NCBI GenBank assembly: GCA_018654575.1
Contig: JABILI010000004.1
Span: forward strand, 1-64,000
From: Porticoccaceae bacterium
GTDB taxonomy: Bacteria > Pseudomonadota > Gammaproteobacteria > Pseudomonadales > Porticoccaceae
Reading direction: 5' to 3'
DNA length: 64,000 bases
Shown here piece by piece: positions 35,938 to 44,698 of this stretch (positions within the stretch are counted from its first letter, which is position 1; each line of letters starts with the position of its first letter). Below the pieces are notes generated by a model that saw only the letters and a program-made list of their open reading frames with translations, was not told where the DNA came from and searched no databases. The position numbers and the translations under genes were made by a program.

Positions 35938-37383
35938 ATGAGATTAACCTGCGCTAAGATCGCTAGGACTACTATTGTTACATTCGGCATAAGCTGTTGC
36001 AGTATTGGGTTGTCTGCAATGCCGGACTACCAAGAGAGCATAAACGCACATCAAAGCCAGTTTGAAAAGGTTGCTTTAGATCTTTGGAATTTTGCCGAGC
36101 TTGGTTATCAAGAAACTCAAAGCTCGACTTTGCTGCAAGCTGAACTCAAAGAAGAAGGCTTTACTGTCACGTCGGGTATTGCTGATATTCCGACCGCCTT
36201 TAAAGCAGAATATGGCACAGGTGGACCTGTTATTGGTATTTTGGGAGAGTTTGACGCGCTCCCAGGTATCGCCCAAAGCATCTCACCGTTCAAAGAGACG
36301 ATTGATAATGCAACTGGTGCTGGACAGGCCTGCGGGCACCACTTATTTGGCACTGGGTCAGCCTGGGCGGCAGTGGCGATCAAAGAATGGCTAGAGGAAA
36401 CTAAAACACCAGGACGTGTTGTTTTTTATGGGACGCCTGCGGAAGAGGGCGGTTCGGGCAAGGTTTATATGGCCCGCAGTGGTGCCTTTGACAATGTAGA
36501 TATCATGCTGCATTGGCATCCCGGTTCATCAAATGATGCCAGTCCTCGATCAACTAATTCTAATAAATCGGGTAAATTTACCTTCACAGGTATTTCCGCC
36601 CATGCAGCCAGTGCACCGCATAAAGGCCGTTCGGCATTGGATGGTGTCGAGGCCATGAACATGATGGTGAATATGATGAGAGAGCACGTACCTCAAGATT
36701 CGCGACTTCACTATGTTATTACCAAAGGTGGGTTAGCGCCCAATGTTGTGCCTGATCTGGCAGAGGTTTACTACTATGTCAGGCACCCAAGAAGAGAAAT
36801 GGTCAAAGAGCTTTTTGAGCGTGTTGTTAATACCGCTAGCGGCGCGGCATTAGGGACTGACACCCAAATGAGCTATGAAGTTATGCACGGCAATTACTCC
36901 TTGATGCCAAATGAGACACTGCAGCGAGTGATGCACACTAAACTTGAGGCGTTGGGAGGCGTAACTTACTCCAAAAAGGAGCAAGAATATGCTCAAGCTA
37001 TTTATAAAACCCTCGTCCAACCCGCTGGAAAAATTGGTGATCAGGAAACAGTTGCCCCTTACAAGCGGTCTCATGGTTACGGATCTACAGACGTCGGAGA
37101 TGTTAGCTGGTTAATTCCTACCGGCGGGATAAGTGTGGCGACTTGGGTTCCAGGAACCGCCGCACATTCTTGGCAGGCCGTGGCAGCAGGAGGGACTTCA
37201 ATAGGACTAAAAGGCACTAAGTTAGCCGCAAAAGCGCTGGCTGCAACAGCATTGGAGATTTATAAAAATCCGGATATTGCTGTTCGGGCACAAAAAGAAC
37301 TTCAAGACAATGTTGGGGCTAATTTTAATTACGAAGCGTTGCTGGGTGACCGGAAGCCACCCTTGGATTATCGAATTAACTAG
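35938..37383 (+). CDS. M20-family amidohydrolase, AbgB-like, exported
   Basis: Zinc-dependent amidohydrolase of 481 residues. A signal peptide-like N-terminus (ARTTIVTFGISCCSIGLSA) is followed by FAELGYQETQSS, ILGEFDALPG, AGQACGHHLFG and GTPAEEGGSGK, matching the peptidase M20D/AbgB group that cleaves p-aminobenzoyl-glutamate or N-acyl amino acids. The dimerisation domain lies about 200-330. Export is unusual for the group but the signal looks convincing. It is divergent from the porin, hinting at uptake of the same substrate class. Confidence 0.83.
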   Translation: MRLTCAKIARTTIVTFGISCCSIGLSAMPDYQESINAHQSQFEKVALDLWNFAELGYQETQSSTLLQAELKEEGFTVTSGIADIPTAFKAEYGTGGPVIGILGEFDALPGIAQSISPFKETIDNATGAGQACGHHLFGTGSAWAAVAIKEWLEETKTPGRVVFYGTPAEEGGSGKVYMARSGAFDNVDIMLHWHPGSSNDASPRSTNSNKSGKFTFTGISAHAASAPHKGRSALDGVEAMNMMVNMMREHVPQDSRLHYVITKGGLAPNVVPDLAEVYYYVRHPRREMVKELFERVVNTASGAALGTDTQMSYEVMHGNYSLMPNETLQRVMHTKLEALGGVTYSKKEQEYAQAIYKTLVQPAGKIGDQETVAPYKRSHGYGSTDVGDVSWLIPTGGISVATWVPGTAAHSWQAVAAGGTSIGLKGTKLAAKALAATALEIYKNPDIAVRAQKELQDNVGANFNYEALLGDRKPPLDYRIN

Positions 37384-37390
37384 GAAATGG

Positions 37391-38020
37391 CTAGGCTTTT
37401 GCGCTGGGCCTTTGGCTAACTTCAGCATACCAGCGGGCCAGATTCGTGTGATTTTCGGGGATTCTCTTTTTCACCCATTTGGCGAAATCAATGAAGACCA
37501 GAGCGCTTATATCGGCCACTGAAAAGTAGTCTTCCACCATATAGTGGCTAGATTCAAAATGTGAGTCCAAGTCTGAGAAGCAGTTATCGATACGCTCTAA
37601 ACCGCGTGTAGCTAATTCAGGAATCTGGCTGTAGTTATAAGGTCCAGGCATCGCCCTATTCTTCATCCCGGGAGCAGAATTTCTCAAAGCCTCCGCGCCT
37701 GCCGCAAAGCCATTCATAGTTACTCGGTTATTAGCCGACTCTACTAGCGCCCGCTCTATTGGTGTGCGTCCATAAAGGGGGTTGTCTGGATAAATCTCTT
37801 CTAAATAACGACAGATAGCATTGACCTGGCTGATGCTACTTCCATCATCTAGTTGTAGAAACGGAACCTCCATTAGGGGATTAATAGCTTTAAATTCATC
37901 AGAGAACTGTTCGCCACTCCCTAGATCAACTTGGATTGTTTCGATTTGAATATTTTTTTCAGCCATGAATACCCGAACTCTTCGGGGACTTGGTGCTGTG
38001 GCGCAATCATAAAATTTCAT
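37391..38020 (-). CDS. glutathione S-transferase
   Basis: Cytosolic GST of 209 residues with the thioredoxin-like N-terminal half (YDCATAPSPRRVRVFMAEKN; cis-Pro in EVPFLQLDDG; SISQVNAICRYLEE) and all-helical C-terminal half. The expected catalytic Tyr, Ser or Cys near residue 10 is replaced by the APSPRR region, where Ser11 is a candidate. Substrate unknown. It lies 17 bases downstream of dxs on the same strand and may be read from the isoprenoid operon. Confidence 0.87.
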   Translation of the reverse strand: MKFYDCATAPSPRRVRVFMAEKNIQIETIQVDLGSGEQFSDEFKAINPLMEVPFLQLDDGSSISQVNAICRYLEEIYPDNPLYGRTPIERALVESANNRVTMNGFAAGAEALRNSAPGMKNRAMPGPYNYSQIPELATRGLERIDNCFSDLDSHFESSHYMVEDYFSVADISALVFIDFAKWVKKRIPENHTNLARWYAEVSQRPSAKA

Positions 38021-38037
38021 CGTCTTTCCTCGTGTTG

Positions 38038-39957
38038 TCAGGAGGCTCGCTTGGGCAACTTTAAAATATCAAGCCGCTGTTCAATACTGTGCAAAATACT
38101 ATCTCTGCCAAGGCCTGAGTCACTCAACTGCTCACTGTGGCTGCCATGATCTATAAATCTATCGGGTAGACCTATATGCAGTACGGGCATCACAATACCT
38201 TTTTGGGCTAAGAACTCGCTGACCGCGGCACCAGCCCCGCCAGCAATACTACTCTCTTCCAGGGTAACCAATAACTGATGATCTAACGCTAGTTGGCGAA
38301 TTAATTCCTCATCCATAGGTTTTATAAATCGCATATCTGCAACTGTGGCATTAATCTGTTTAGCAACATCAAGGCCCGATGGCAGCAACGTACCAAAATT
38401 CAAAATGGCAACCTGAGCGCCGGTACGTATGATTTCACCCTTACCTAAAGGCAAAGCGGTCATTTCTTTTTCGATTGCCGCTCCTGGTCCCGTTCCTCTT
38501 GGGTAGCGCACTGCGGCAGGTCCTTTATGTATATAGCCTGTATAGAGGAGTTGACGGGTTTGATTTTCATCAGAGGGCGCCATAACAATCATATTAGGGA
38601 TACAGCGTAAATAGCTGACGTCATAGGCACCAGCGTGAGTGGCGCCGTCTTCACCGACCAATCCAGCACGGTCCAAAGCAAATAACACGTCTAAATTTTG
38701 GATGGCAACATCGTGGATCAGTTGATCATAGGCTCGCTGCAAAAATGTTGAATAGATGGCTACTACAGGCTTTGAACCTTCACAGGCCATTCCGGCGGCT
38801 AACGTTACCGCATGCTGTTCAGCAATAGCGACATCTTCATAACGGTCAGGGAATCGTTCGGCAAACTCATTCATACCCGATCCGTCACACATAGCAGGGG
38901 TAATGCCAACCAGACGCTCGTCTTGCTCTGCCATATCACAAAGCCAATCGCCAAATACTTTTTGATATTTAGGCCTAGTCGCTTTTTTAGGCTCAGTTAC
39001 TTCGACAATCGATTGTTTGGGCTCAATCTTATTTAGCGCATGATAGCCAACAGGATCACTCTCAGCAGGAGAAAAGCCTCTGCCTTTCTGAGTAATAATA
39101 TGCAGCATCACCGGCCCTTTAATCTCTTTCAGATTTGTCAGGGTTTGCACTAATAAAGGCAAGTCATGCCCATCAAGAGGGCCGATATAGTAAAAGCCGA
39201 GCTCTTCAAAAATGGTTGCCGGCGATACCATACTCTTCATATACTCTTCAGTACGACGCACAAAATTCTTGGCATGGGGAAGCGAGCGTAAAGCTTTCTT
39301 ACCACGCTCACGCAATTGGTTATAGAACCGACTGGCCCATAACTTAGAAAAGTAGGTGGATAAACCACCGATATTTTTTGAGATCGACATTTGATTATCA
39401 TTGAGAATAACCAGTAGATCTTTATCCACGTGTGAGGAGTGGTTAATGGCCTCAAAAGCTATTCCTGCGGTCATGGCGCCGTCACCCATTATGGCGACGG
39501 TTTTGCGGGTCTCATTAAGCTGGTCTGACGCCATTGCCATACCGAGAGCAGCACTGATTGACGTGCTCGAGTGCCCAACACCAAAGGTGTCAAACTCGCT
39601 TTCTGAGCGTTTTGGAAAACCAGACAAACCCCCTTTTTGGCGCATGCTAAGCATTTGCTCGCGGCGACCAGTAAGTATTTTATGAGGATAGGTTTGATGA
39701 CCAACGTCCCATACCAATCGGTCATTTGGAGTGTCGTAGACGTAATGAAGTGCAACAGTTAGCTCTGTCACACCCAGCCCAGCACCAAAATGCCCTCCGG
39801 TTTTGCCCACGCAATAAAGCATAAAAGACCGCAACTCATCGGTGAGTTGCAATAGTTCATCTTTAGTCAGTCCACGCAGATCAGCTGGCTCATTAACAGT
39901 GTCCAGCAAAGGTGTCGATGGGCGACTTTGAGGGATTTCGGTATAGGTCTTTTGCAT
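38038..39957 (-). CDS. dxs: 1-deoxy-D-xylulose-5-phosphate synthase
   Basis: Thiamine diphosphate-dependent first enzyme of the MEP isoprenoid pathway, joining pyruvate and glyceraldehyde 3-phosphate. The 639-residue protein has [16 protein letters not shown], the TPP motif [16 protein letters not shown] ending LNDNQMSIS, the transketolase pyrimidine region [10 protein letters not shown] and [14 protein letters not shown]. It follows ispA by 61 bases in the standard xseB-ispA-dxs order. Its cofactor need links it to thiamine supply, relevant to the nearby ThiI domain gene. Confidence 0.97.
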   Translation of the reverse strand: MQKTYTEIPQSRPSTPLLDTVNEPADLRGLTKDELLQLTDELRSFMLYCVGKTGGHFGAGLGVTELTVALHYVYDTPNDRLVWDVGHQTYPHKILTGRREQMLSMRQKGGLSGFPKRSESEFDTFGVGHSSTSISAALGMAMASDQLNETRKTVAIMGDGAMTAGIAFEAINHSSHVDKDLLVILNDNQMSISKNIGGLSTYFSKLWASRFYNQLRERGKKALRSLPHAKNFVRRTEEYMKSMVSPATIFEELGFYYIGPLDGHDLPLLVQTLTNLKEIKGPVMLHIITQKGRGFSPAESDPVGYHALNKIEPKQSIVEVTEPKKATRPKYQKVFGDWLCDMAEQDERLVGITPAMCDGSGMNEFAERFPDRYEDVAIAEQHAVTLAAGMACEGSKPVVAIYSTFLQRAYDQLIHDVAIQNLDVLFALDRAGLVGEDGATHAGAYDVSYLRCIPNMIVMAPSDENQTRQLLYTGYIHKGPAAVRYPRGTGPGAAIEKEMTALPLGKGEIIRTGAQVAILNFGTLLPSGLDVAKQINATVADMRFIKPMDEELIRQLALDHQLLVTLEESSIAGGAGAAVSEFLAQKGIVMPVLHIGLPDRFIDHGSHSEQLSDSGLGRDSILHSIEQRLDILKLPKRAS

Positions 39958-40018
39958 TTAAATCGCTAATGTCATTATATTTTTGATTAGGGTGTGAATA
40001 TTACACCAATTAGTCGCT

Positions 40019-40906
40019 TTAATAAGCTCGGTTAACGATAAAACCGGCAATATAACGAAACGGTTCAGCGCGATCACCAAATATCTCAAGGCATGCGATG
40101 CTTTCTCTGTATAGCTCAGCAACTTGGACTCTAGCATCATCAAGGCCGAGCAAAGAGGTATAGGTTGGTTTACCTTTAGCTGCGTCAGAACCCTGCTGTT
40201 TGCCTAATTGGGCGGTAGAGCTTTCGACATCAAGAATGTCATCCTGGATCTGAAATGCCAAACCAATAGCGCTAGCAAATTTTGTCAATGCGTCGAGCTG
40301 TCTTGACGTCGCTTGGTTTGTGGCGACCGCGCCCATCAATACACTTGCCTCAATCAAGGCGCCGGTTTTATGAGCATGCATAAATTTCAGTTGATCCAGC
40401 GTCAGCGATTCACCCGTGGCAGCAAGGTCGATGGCCTGGCCAGCGACCATACCTGAGCAGCCACTGTGATTGGCCAGTAGACGCACTAATTCAAGCTGTG
40501 TGGCTGGCGGTATTTCCTTCATGGCCGCTAACTGTTCAAAAGCCATCGCTTGCAGCGCATCGCCGGTCAGTATTGCCGTAGCCTCATCAAACTGGATATG
40601 ACAGGCAGGCTCACCTCGGCGCAAATCGTCATCATCCATGGCTGGAAGATCATCATGAATAAGAGAATAAGCATGAATCATCTCAATCGATGCGGCGGCA
40701 GTTTCAGTATGATGGTCGGCCTTTGCTACTGCATCAGCAGCCGCAAAGCACAATAATGGCCGTAGACGTTTCCCGCCGTTAAATACCGAGTAGCGCATCG
40801 CAGAAAGTAGCCGTTCTGCAGGGCCTTCGGCCGCCGGCAGGGCCCTCTCTAGCCTCTGATCAACTCGCGTAATATAACCTTCAATAGTTTTCTTCATTTT
40901 GGACAT
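40019..40906 (-). CDS. ispA: farnesyl diphosphate synthase
   Basis: Short-chain trans-prenyltransferase of 295 residues. The first aspartate-rich motif reads DDLPAMDDDDLRRG and the second QIQDDILDVE; GGKRLRP near residue 45 binds diphosphate. The bacterial two-residue insertion in the first motif (DDxxxxD) fits FPP synthase. The start is the first ATG or the one three codons later. It is preceded by xseB with an eight-base gap and followed by dxs. Confidence 0.95.
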   Translation of the reverse strand: MSKMKKTIEGYITRVDQRLERALPAAEGPAERLLSAMRYSVFNGGKRLRPLLCFAAADAVAKADHHTETAAASIEMIHAYSLIHDDLPAMDDDDLRRGEPACHIQFDEATAILTGDALQAMAFEQLAAMKEIPPATQLELVRLLANHSGCSGMVAGQAIDLAATGESLTLDQLKFMHAHKTGALIEASVLMGAVATNQATSRQLDALTKFASAIGLAFQIQDDILDVESSTAQLGKQQGSDAAKGKPTYTSLLGLDDARVQVAELYRESIACLEIFGDRAEPFRYIAGFIVNRAY

Positions 40907-40914
40907 GAGGCTCT

Positions 40915-41157
40915 TTAATTGTCGTCTTCAAGGCTATAGTGGGCACTCACTAATTCGTCACCTTGTCGGGTCAGTAGCTCGACTTTTTGTTCAGCATTTT
41001 TGAGAGCCTGCTGACACTCTCGAGCAACTTTAATTCCCTGCTCAAATGACTTCAAAGAATCCTCTAAGCTTAAGTCACCGCTCTCTAACGAAGCGACTAA
41101 CGCCTCTAGGCTTTCTAGTTGTTGCTCAAAATCAATTGCTTTTGTCATTTTAGTCAC
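40915..41157 (-). CDS. xseB: exodeoxyribonuclease VII small subunit
   Basis: Subunit of 80 residues with the family signature [32 protein letters not shown], a pair of amphipathic helices that binds the XseA tail. It begins the xseB-ispA-dxs operon. Translation may start at residue 1 or 4 ([10 protein letters not shown]). Function in DNA repair is known from the family; xseA is not in this window. Confidence 0.95.
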   Translation of the reverse strand: MTKMTKAIDFEQQLESLEALVASLESGDLSLEDSLKSFEQGIKVARECQQALKNAEQKVELLTRQGDELVSAHYSLEDDN

Positions 41158-41287
41158 AAGTTCTCGCCTGTCTTTTAGAAATCAGTCTATGTTAATAAAG
41201 TACAACACTAACCAACCTATGTAAGGGGGTCAATGCTGATTATAGTCGTTGAGGTGCCTTATCTTTTACAGATTGGCGCTGCCAGCT

Positions 41288-42628
41288 CTAAAACCCATTA
41301 GCAAAGGTCATTAAGATAAGTACTGGACAGAAAAATTTAACGTACACGGGCCAAATTTTCCAAAACAAACCCTGTTCTACATTGGGGTTACCGCTCTTAA
41401 GTTCTTGAAGAATGGAATTGCGGTAGAAAATCCAGCCGGCAAAGATACACAGCATCATGCTTAGTAGTGGCTGCGCTCGCTCCGTCGTCATGGTAATCAC
41501 AAAGCCAAATAGCGAGTCAAAGTTCAGACAGATCATCGTACTAATTGCAAAAACGGCAAACCCCACCAGCCACGTGGCTTTATTGCGATTGACCTGATGG
41601 GCTTCCACGGCATAGGAGACTGGCACTTCAAGCATAGAAATAGACGAGGTTACTGCGGCAATAGACATTAGGACAAAAAAAGTAAAACCGACAAATAGGC
41701 CTGTGATACCCATGCCCTCAAATAACGCAGGCAGCACCTGAAAGATTAGGTCGGGTCCAGCAATTAAATCACCGCTCTCAGCATAGATAGTAACCCCTAA
41801 TTTCTGCGCCACAAAGATAGCCGGTAGCACTAATAATCCGGCTAAAAAAGCCACCGAGGTATCGGTTAAAGTCACCAGCGCACCCACCACGGGTAGGTTT
41901 TCATCGGCCTTAATATAAGAGCCATAAACTAGCATGGTGCCGACACCGAGTGACATGGAGAAAAAGGCCTGCCCCATAGCGCTAACGATAAGGTCTGGTT
42001 TAGTGATCTGTGAAAAGTCGGGCACCAAGTAATAGTTTAGTCCTGCCATTGCCCCGTCTTGAGAGAGTACATAGAGTATTAGCCCGAACATTAAAATAAA
42101 CAGGGACGGCATTAAGCGGTTCGACCATTTTTCGATACCCTGCTCAACGCCGGCACTAATAATTAAAACCGTTAATAAAATAAATATAGCTGCAAAGCCG
42201 ATATTACGAACCAGACTAAATTCTGTTAACCATGTACTAAGGTGACCAAGACCTAACATCGCGGTTACAGGCTCAAGCATAAAGGCGAGCATCCAACCGG
42301 CAACAATGCTGTAAAAACTTAAAATCAGCCCGGCAGTCACCATTCCTCCGATACCAACCAGTCGACCAACGGTTTTGGCCGACTGACTTGTGGAAATTTC
42401 TTGTAGAGCGCTAACCATGTTGGAGCGCGTATGACGGCCAATAATGAGCTCAGCCATCAAGGCAGGGTAGGCGAGTAGAAAGGCCAAAATGAGATACATT
42501 AATAAAAAGGCAGCACCACCATTTTCGGCAGCATTGGTAGGAAATCCCCAAATGTTGCCAAGGCCTACGGCAGAGCCAGATGCGGCAAAAATAAATGCCA
42601 ACCGCGACGAAAATTGACCTCTTTGCAT
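41288..42628 (-). CDS. sodium-dependent transporter, SNF (NSS) family
   Basis: Membrane protein of 446 residues with about eleven helices. The N-terminal FSSRLAFIFAASGSAVGLGNIWGFP is the sodium-binding signature of the neurotransmitter:sodium symporter family, whose bacterial members move amino acids. MALAELIIG-like ALMAELIIGRHTR follows. Substrate cannot be assigned. It is a single gene, divergent from ssrA. The first ATG gives the normal short N-terminus. Confidence 0.9.
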   Translation of the reverse strand: MQRGQFSSRLAFIFAASGSAVGLGNIWGFPTNAAENGGAAFLLMYLILAFLLAYPALMAELIIGRHTRSNMVSALQEISTSQSAKTVGRLVGIGGMVTAGLILSFYSIVAGWMLAFMLEPVTAMLGLGHLSTWLTEFSLVRNIGFAAIFILLTVLIISAGVEQGIEKWSNRLMPSLFILMFGLILYVLSQDGAMAGLNYYLVPDFSQITKPDLIVSAMGQAFFSMSLGVGTMLVYGSYIKADENLPVVGALVTLTDTSVAFLAGLLVLPAIFVAQKLGVTIYAESGDLIAGPDLIFQVLPALFEGMGITGLFVGFTFFVLMSIAAVTSSISMLEVPVSYAVEAHQVNRNKATWLVGFAVFAISTMICLNFDSLFGFVITMTTERAQPLLSMMLCIFAGWIFYRNSILQELKSGNPNVEQGLFWKIWPVYVKFFCPVLILMTFANGF

Positions 42629-42760
42629 GTTTGAAACCCTTGTGATTCTTATTCTAAGCGAGAGTCTAGGTGATTAAGTGATTAAATTCGACCTTAAATG
42701 GTTAAAATAGGTAGGCGAGCATAGATTTATTAATAGTCTGCTTAATATCAATACTTACTG

Positions 42761-42769
42761 TGCTAAAAT
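42761..42769 (+). promoter_or_regulatory. extended -10 promoter of ssrA
   Basis: TGCTAAAAT is a perfect extended -10 form, ending 12 bases before the mature tmRNA 5' end. A weak -35 (TTAATA at 42742) lies 16 bases upstream. Confidence 0.6.
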
Positions 42770-42781
42770 CTCATACCTCAG

Positions 42782-43173
42782 GGGGGCGTTCTGGATTCGA
42801 CGCGGGTTACAAAACCTCCGGTGCATGCCGAGATGGTGACCAATCTCGTTAATCCAAAGTCGCAAACTTATAGTTGCCAACGACGACAACTACGCACTAG
42901 CTGCTTAAACCCCAGTGTAGTGCCGTTTGACTGGAGCCGTGCTTATGCGTCCAGAATTCTAAACCCTTAGGGGAGAGGAATGCTCAAATGTCATATCTCA
43001 TGAGATCGTGATGAAGCTTGTTCGGGGCGGACTCACTAAAAACTTACCGAAATCGTTTGTTGTGCGCCCTGTCAGTCGGGTTGCAGCACACTAAATTTAA
43101 AGACTGAACTAAGCATGTAGAGCCGTAGGCAGCGGACAAGCGGACGCGGGTTCAATTCCCGCCGCCTCCACCA
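42782..43173 (+). ncRNA. ssrA: transfer-messenger RNA
   Basis: The 392-base RNA rescues stalled ribosomes. The 5' acceptor strand GGGGGCG pairs with CGCCTCC before the ACCA end, with one G-U. TTCTGGATTCGACG is the conserved post-acceptor segment. The tag reading frame at 42876-42908 encodes ANDDNYALAA (resume codon GCC, stop TAA), one residue different from E. coli ANDENYALAA. The T-arm GCGGGTTCAATTCCCGC precedes the 3' end. An extended -10 lies upstream. The 3' end is the left junction of an inserted element. Confidence 0.97.
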
Positions 43174-43175
43174 AA
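43151..43175 (+). repeat. left attachment repeat (ssrA 3' end)
   Basis: The 25 bases TTC(A)ATTCCC...CCACCAAA recur at 50225-50249 with one mismatch (A/G at the fourth base); the last 21 are identical. It covers part of the T-arm, acceptor strand and CCA of ssrA. Confidence 0.9.
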
Positions 43176-43208
43176 TAGCTGTTTTTTATTGTCCAATAAA
43201 GCCTGAAT

Positions 43209-43231
43209 AGCCCATTATATATGGGCTTTTT
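43209..43231 (+). terminator. present terminator of ssrA
   Basis: Seven-base-pair stem AGCCCAT/ATGGGCT, loop TATAT, then TTTTTC. It is 36 bases after the ssrA 3' end and belongs to the inserted element. Confidence 0.8.
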
Positions 43232-43272
43232 CATATACACTCTATCTATCATAGTCCAAGAAAATCCACTAA

Positions 43273-43335
43273 GATACCAACAAATAGTTGGTATTTATGT
43301 TGGTACTTTTACTTATCTTAGGCGAGATACCAACA
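43273..43335. repeat. left cluster of TGTTGGTA words
   Basis: Four copies of the core GTTGGTA: inverted at 43273-43282 and 43326-43335 (GATACCAACA), direct at 43287-43293 and 43298-43306. They lie between ssrA and the integrase gene and are candidate arm-type integrase sites. Confidence 0.6.
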
Positions 43336-43403
43336 AAGGTACGTCTTGAACCCAATTCATATCATCTAGATAAGTACAGTGGTGTCCAAGAGAGGGCAAG
43401 CAT

Positions 43404-43775
43404 GTGCAAAAGTTAGCGGCGATAACGATAAAACAAGCAAAGTCAAAAGATAAACCCTACAGTCTTGTGGATGGTGGGGGGCTTTATATTCTAATAAAAC
43501 CTCAAGGTAAATACTGGCGTTATAACTATCGATTCGAGGGCAAGCAAAAAACCCTAGCCTTAGGCGTTTATCCTGCTGTTAGCTTGTCTGATGCGCGAAG
43601 GACGCATTACATTGCGCGTGAACAAGTGACTTCAGGTATTGATCCCACCCAAGTTAAAAGAGCTAAAAAGATATCATCACATTTGGCTTCTGGCGATTCC
43701 TTTGAGGCGACCGCACTTGAGTGGTTTGGTCAAAGAATGTCAGATAAGTCAGATAGTCATAAAAGTCGATATTAG
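43404..43775 (+). pseudogene. truncated P4-type integrase (arm-binding domain only)
   Basis: The 123-residue frame matches the N-terminal DUF4102 arm-DNA-binding domain of P4-like tyrosine integrases (YSLVDGGGLYILIKPQGKYW, LALGVYPAVSLSDARR) and the start of the core-binding domain (FEATALEWFGQRM). It ends at SHKSRY-stop, where full-length enzymes of about 400 residues continue with the core and the catalytic R-H-R-Y domain; none is found downstream. The GTG start is preceded by AGAGGG. The truncated product might still bind arm sites but cannot recombine DNA. Confidence 0.88.
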
Positions 43776-43782
43776 TTGCTCC

Positions 43783-43909
43783 ATGAAAAAAGCTACGTTA
43801 GCCCTGCTGTCCACATTACTTTTTTTTCAACCCCATTCTTTTTGGGGATGAGTTGGCAGAGCTTCATACGAAAGCGGAAGCTGGGTATGCGGGTGCGCCG
43901 TTCAATTAA
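43783..43909 (+). pseudogene. remnant of a Sel1-repeat secreted protein
   Basis: An ATG opens a good signal peptide (MKKATLALLSTLLFFQPHS), but the frame stops after 22 codons. Shifting one base continues with DELAELHTKAEAGYAGAPFN, which resembles the start of a Sel1-type repeat, then a stop. I read it as a frameshifted, truncated leftover eight bases after the integrase fragment. Confidence 0.5.
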
Positions 43910-43930
43910 ATTGTTACCGGGGAAAATGAA

Positions 43931-44161
43931 ATGAATAAACACTTGGTTGTAATATTGCTGATTACAGTATTTTCTACGAACCACACCTATGCTATCAGGC
44001 TATTTGGTCCACATGGGGCTGACGGGGTACAGCTGGAGACTGTTACCACCGCCAGAAAAACAAAAAGGGGCTTATGGCCCCTTTTATATTTCTATATAAG
44101 TTCAGATCTTCGGACTCTCCCAAGTTTATTCCAGCATTTATGCAGCATTGGCGAAGTATGA
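43931..44161 (+). pseudogene. short secreted-protein remnant
   Basis: A frame starting MNKHLVVILLITVFSTNHTYA looks like a signal peptide, followed by about 25 residues (RLFGPHGADGVQLETV) that I do not recognise. A strong terminator hairpin lies inside the rest of the frame, so the natural gene probably ended or was broken near 44060. Whether a short peptide is made is unknown. Confidence 0.35.
44063..44085. terminator. strong hairpin within element debris
   Basis: Nine-base-pair perfect stem AAAAGGGGC/GCCCCTTTT with loop TTATG. A-run and T-run make it bidirectional. It isolates the integrase side from the TonB receptor operon. Confidence 0.8.
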
Positions 44162-44395
44162 GCCTTTGATTCCACGATGGACTGCTTGATAGATTATTCC
44201 CAGCACGACACTGGAATGCAGATACCGTTACACCTTTTGAGCGAACACGCGTACTCCATCCGGACCCCTGTCCTATAGTAGTAGGTCCAGCTCTATAAAT
44301 AAAAGTTGTAATGGAGATGAATATAAGTAACGAGTTTAGGGAGTAAGATAAAGGCCGCTACCAGTGAAGACGGCAAGTGAGGTGCATCACCGTGA

Positions 44396-44527
44396 ATTAA
44401 GAACTTCACGGATGAAGTGTACTTTCCGTCGACATTTGATTTTGCCGGCTTTTTTGGAACATCCCAACGTCAAGCCGCGCAAGCTCTCTGGTTCGGTGGC
44501 ACTCTTCGCTACTCCTGGGGAGGATAA
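44396..44527 (+). pseudogene. C-terminal fragment of another TonB-dependent receptor
   Basis: An open stretch without start codon reads IKNFTDEVYFPSTFDFAGFF and ends TLRYSWGG-stop. The N-x-TDE-x-Y plus FxFAGFFGT plus final aromatic strand pattern is that of the last strands of TonB-dependent receptors. Only about 43 residues remain. It lies 172 bases before an intact receptor gene and is too different from that protein's end to be a duplicate. Confidence 0.5.
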
Positions 44528-44698
44528 TCGGTCTAAAAGAATTAAGGAAAGCATATTAGACTTGTTTGGAAAAGGGTGTCATTAGGGAACTCTTTTTCTA
44601 TTCGACGAATAAATTACTTATGTTTCTGGAGTCATGTAAAATATATATCCGGTGTTCTGGCACGATCAGCTTAGTAAAACTCTAGATAAGGTGTACAG

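Larger units (their letters stand above)
43776..44698. other. gene debris region of the element
   Basis: 923 bases without an intact gene. They hold the Sel1-like and short secreted remnants, the strong hairpin, a TonB-receptor tail fragment (44396-44527) and the upstream region of the TonB receptor gene. No Fur-box-like sequence was evident before 44699. Confidence 0.6.

Noticed and set aside
44364-44585. A 73-codon plus-strand ORF
   Set aside because: A different frame of the same bases reads as a TonB-receptor tail; this frame has no recognisable features and is probably a shadow.
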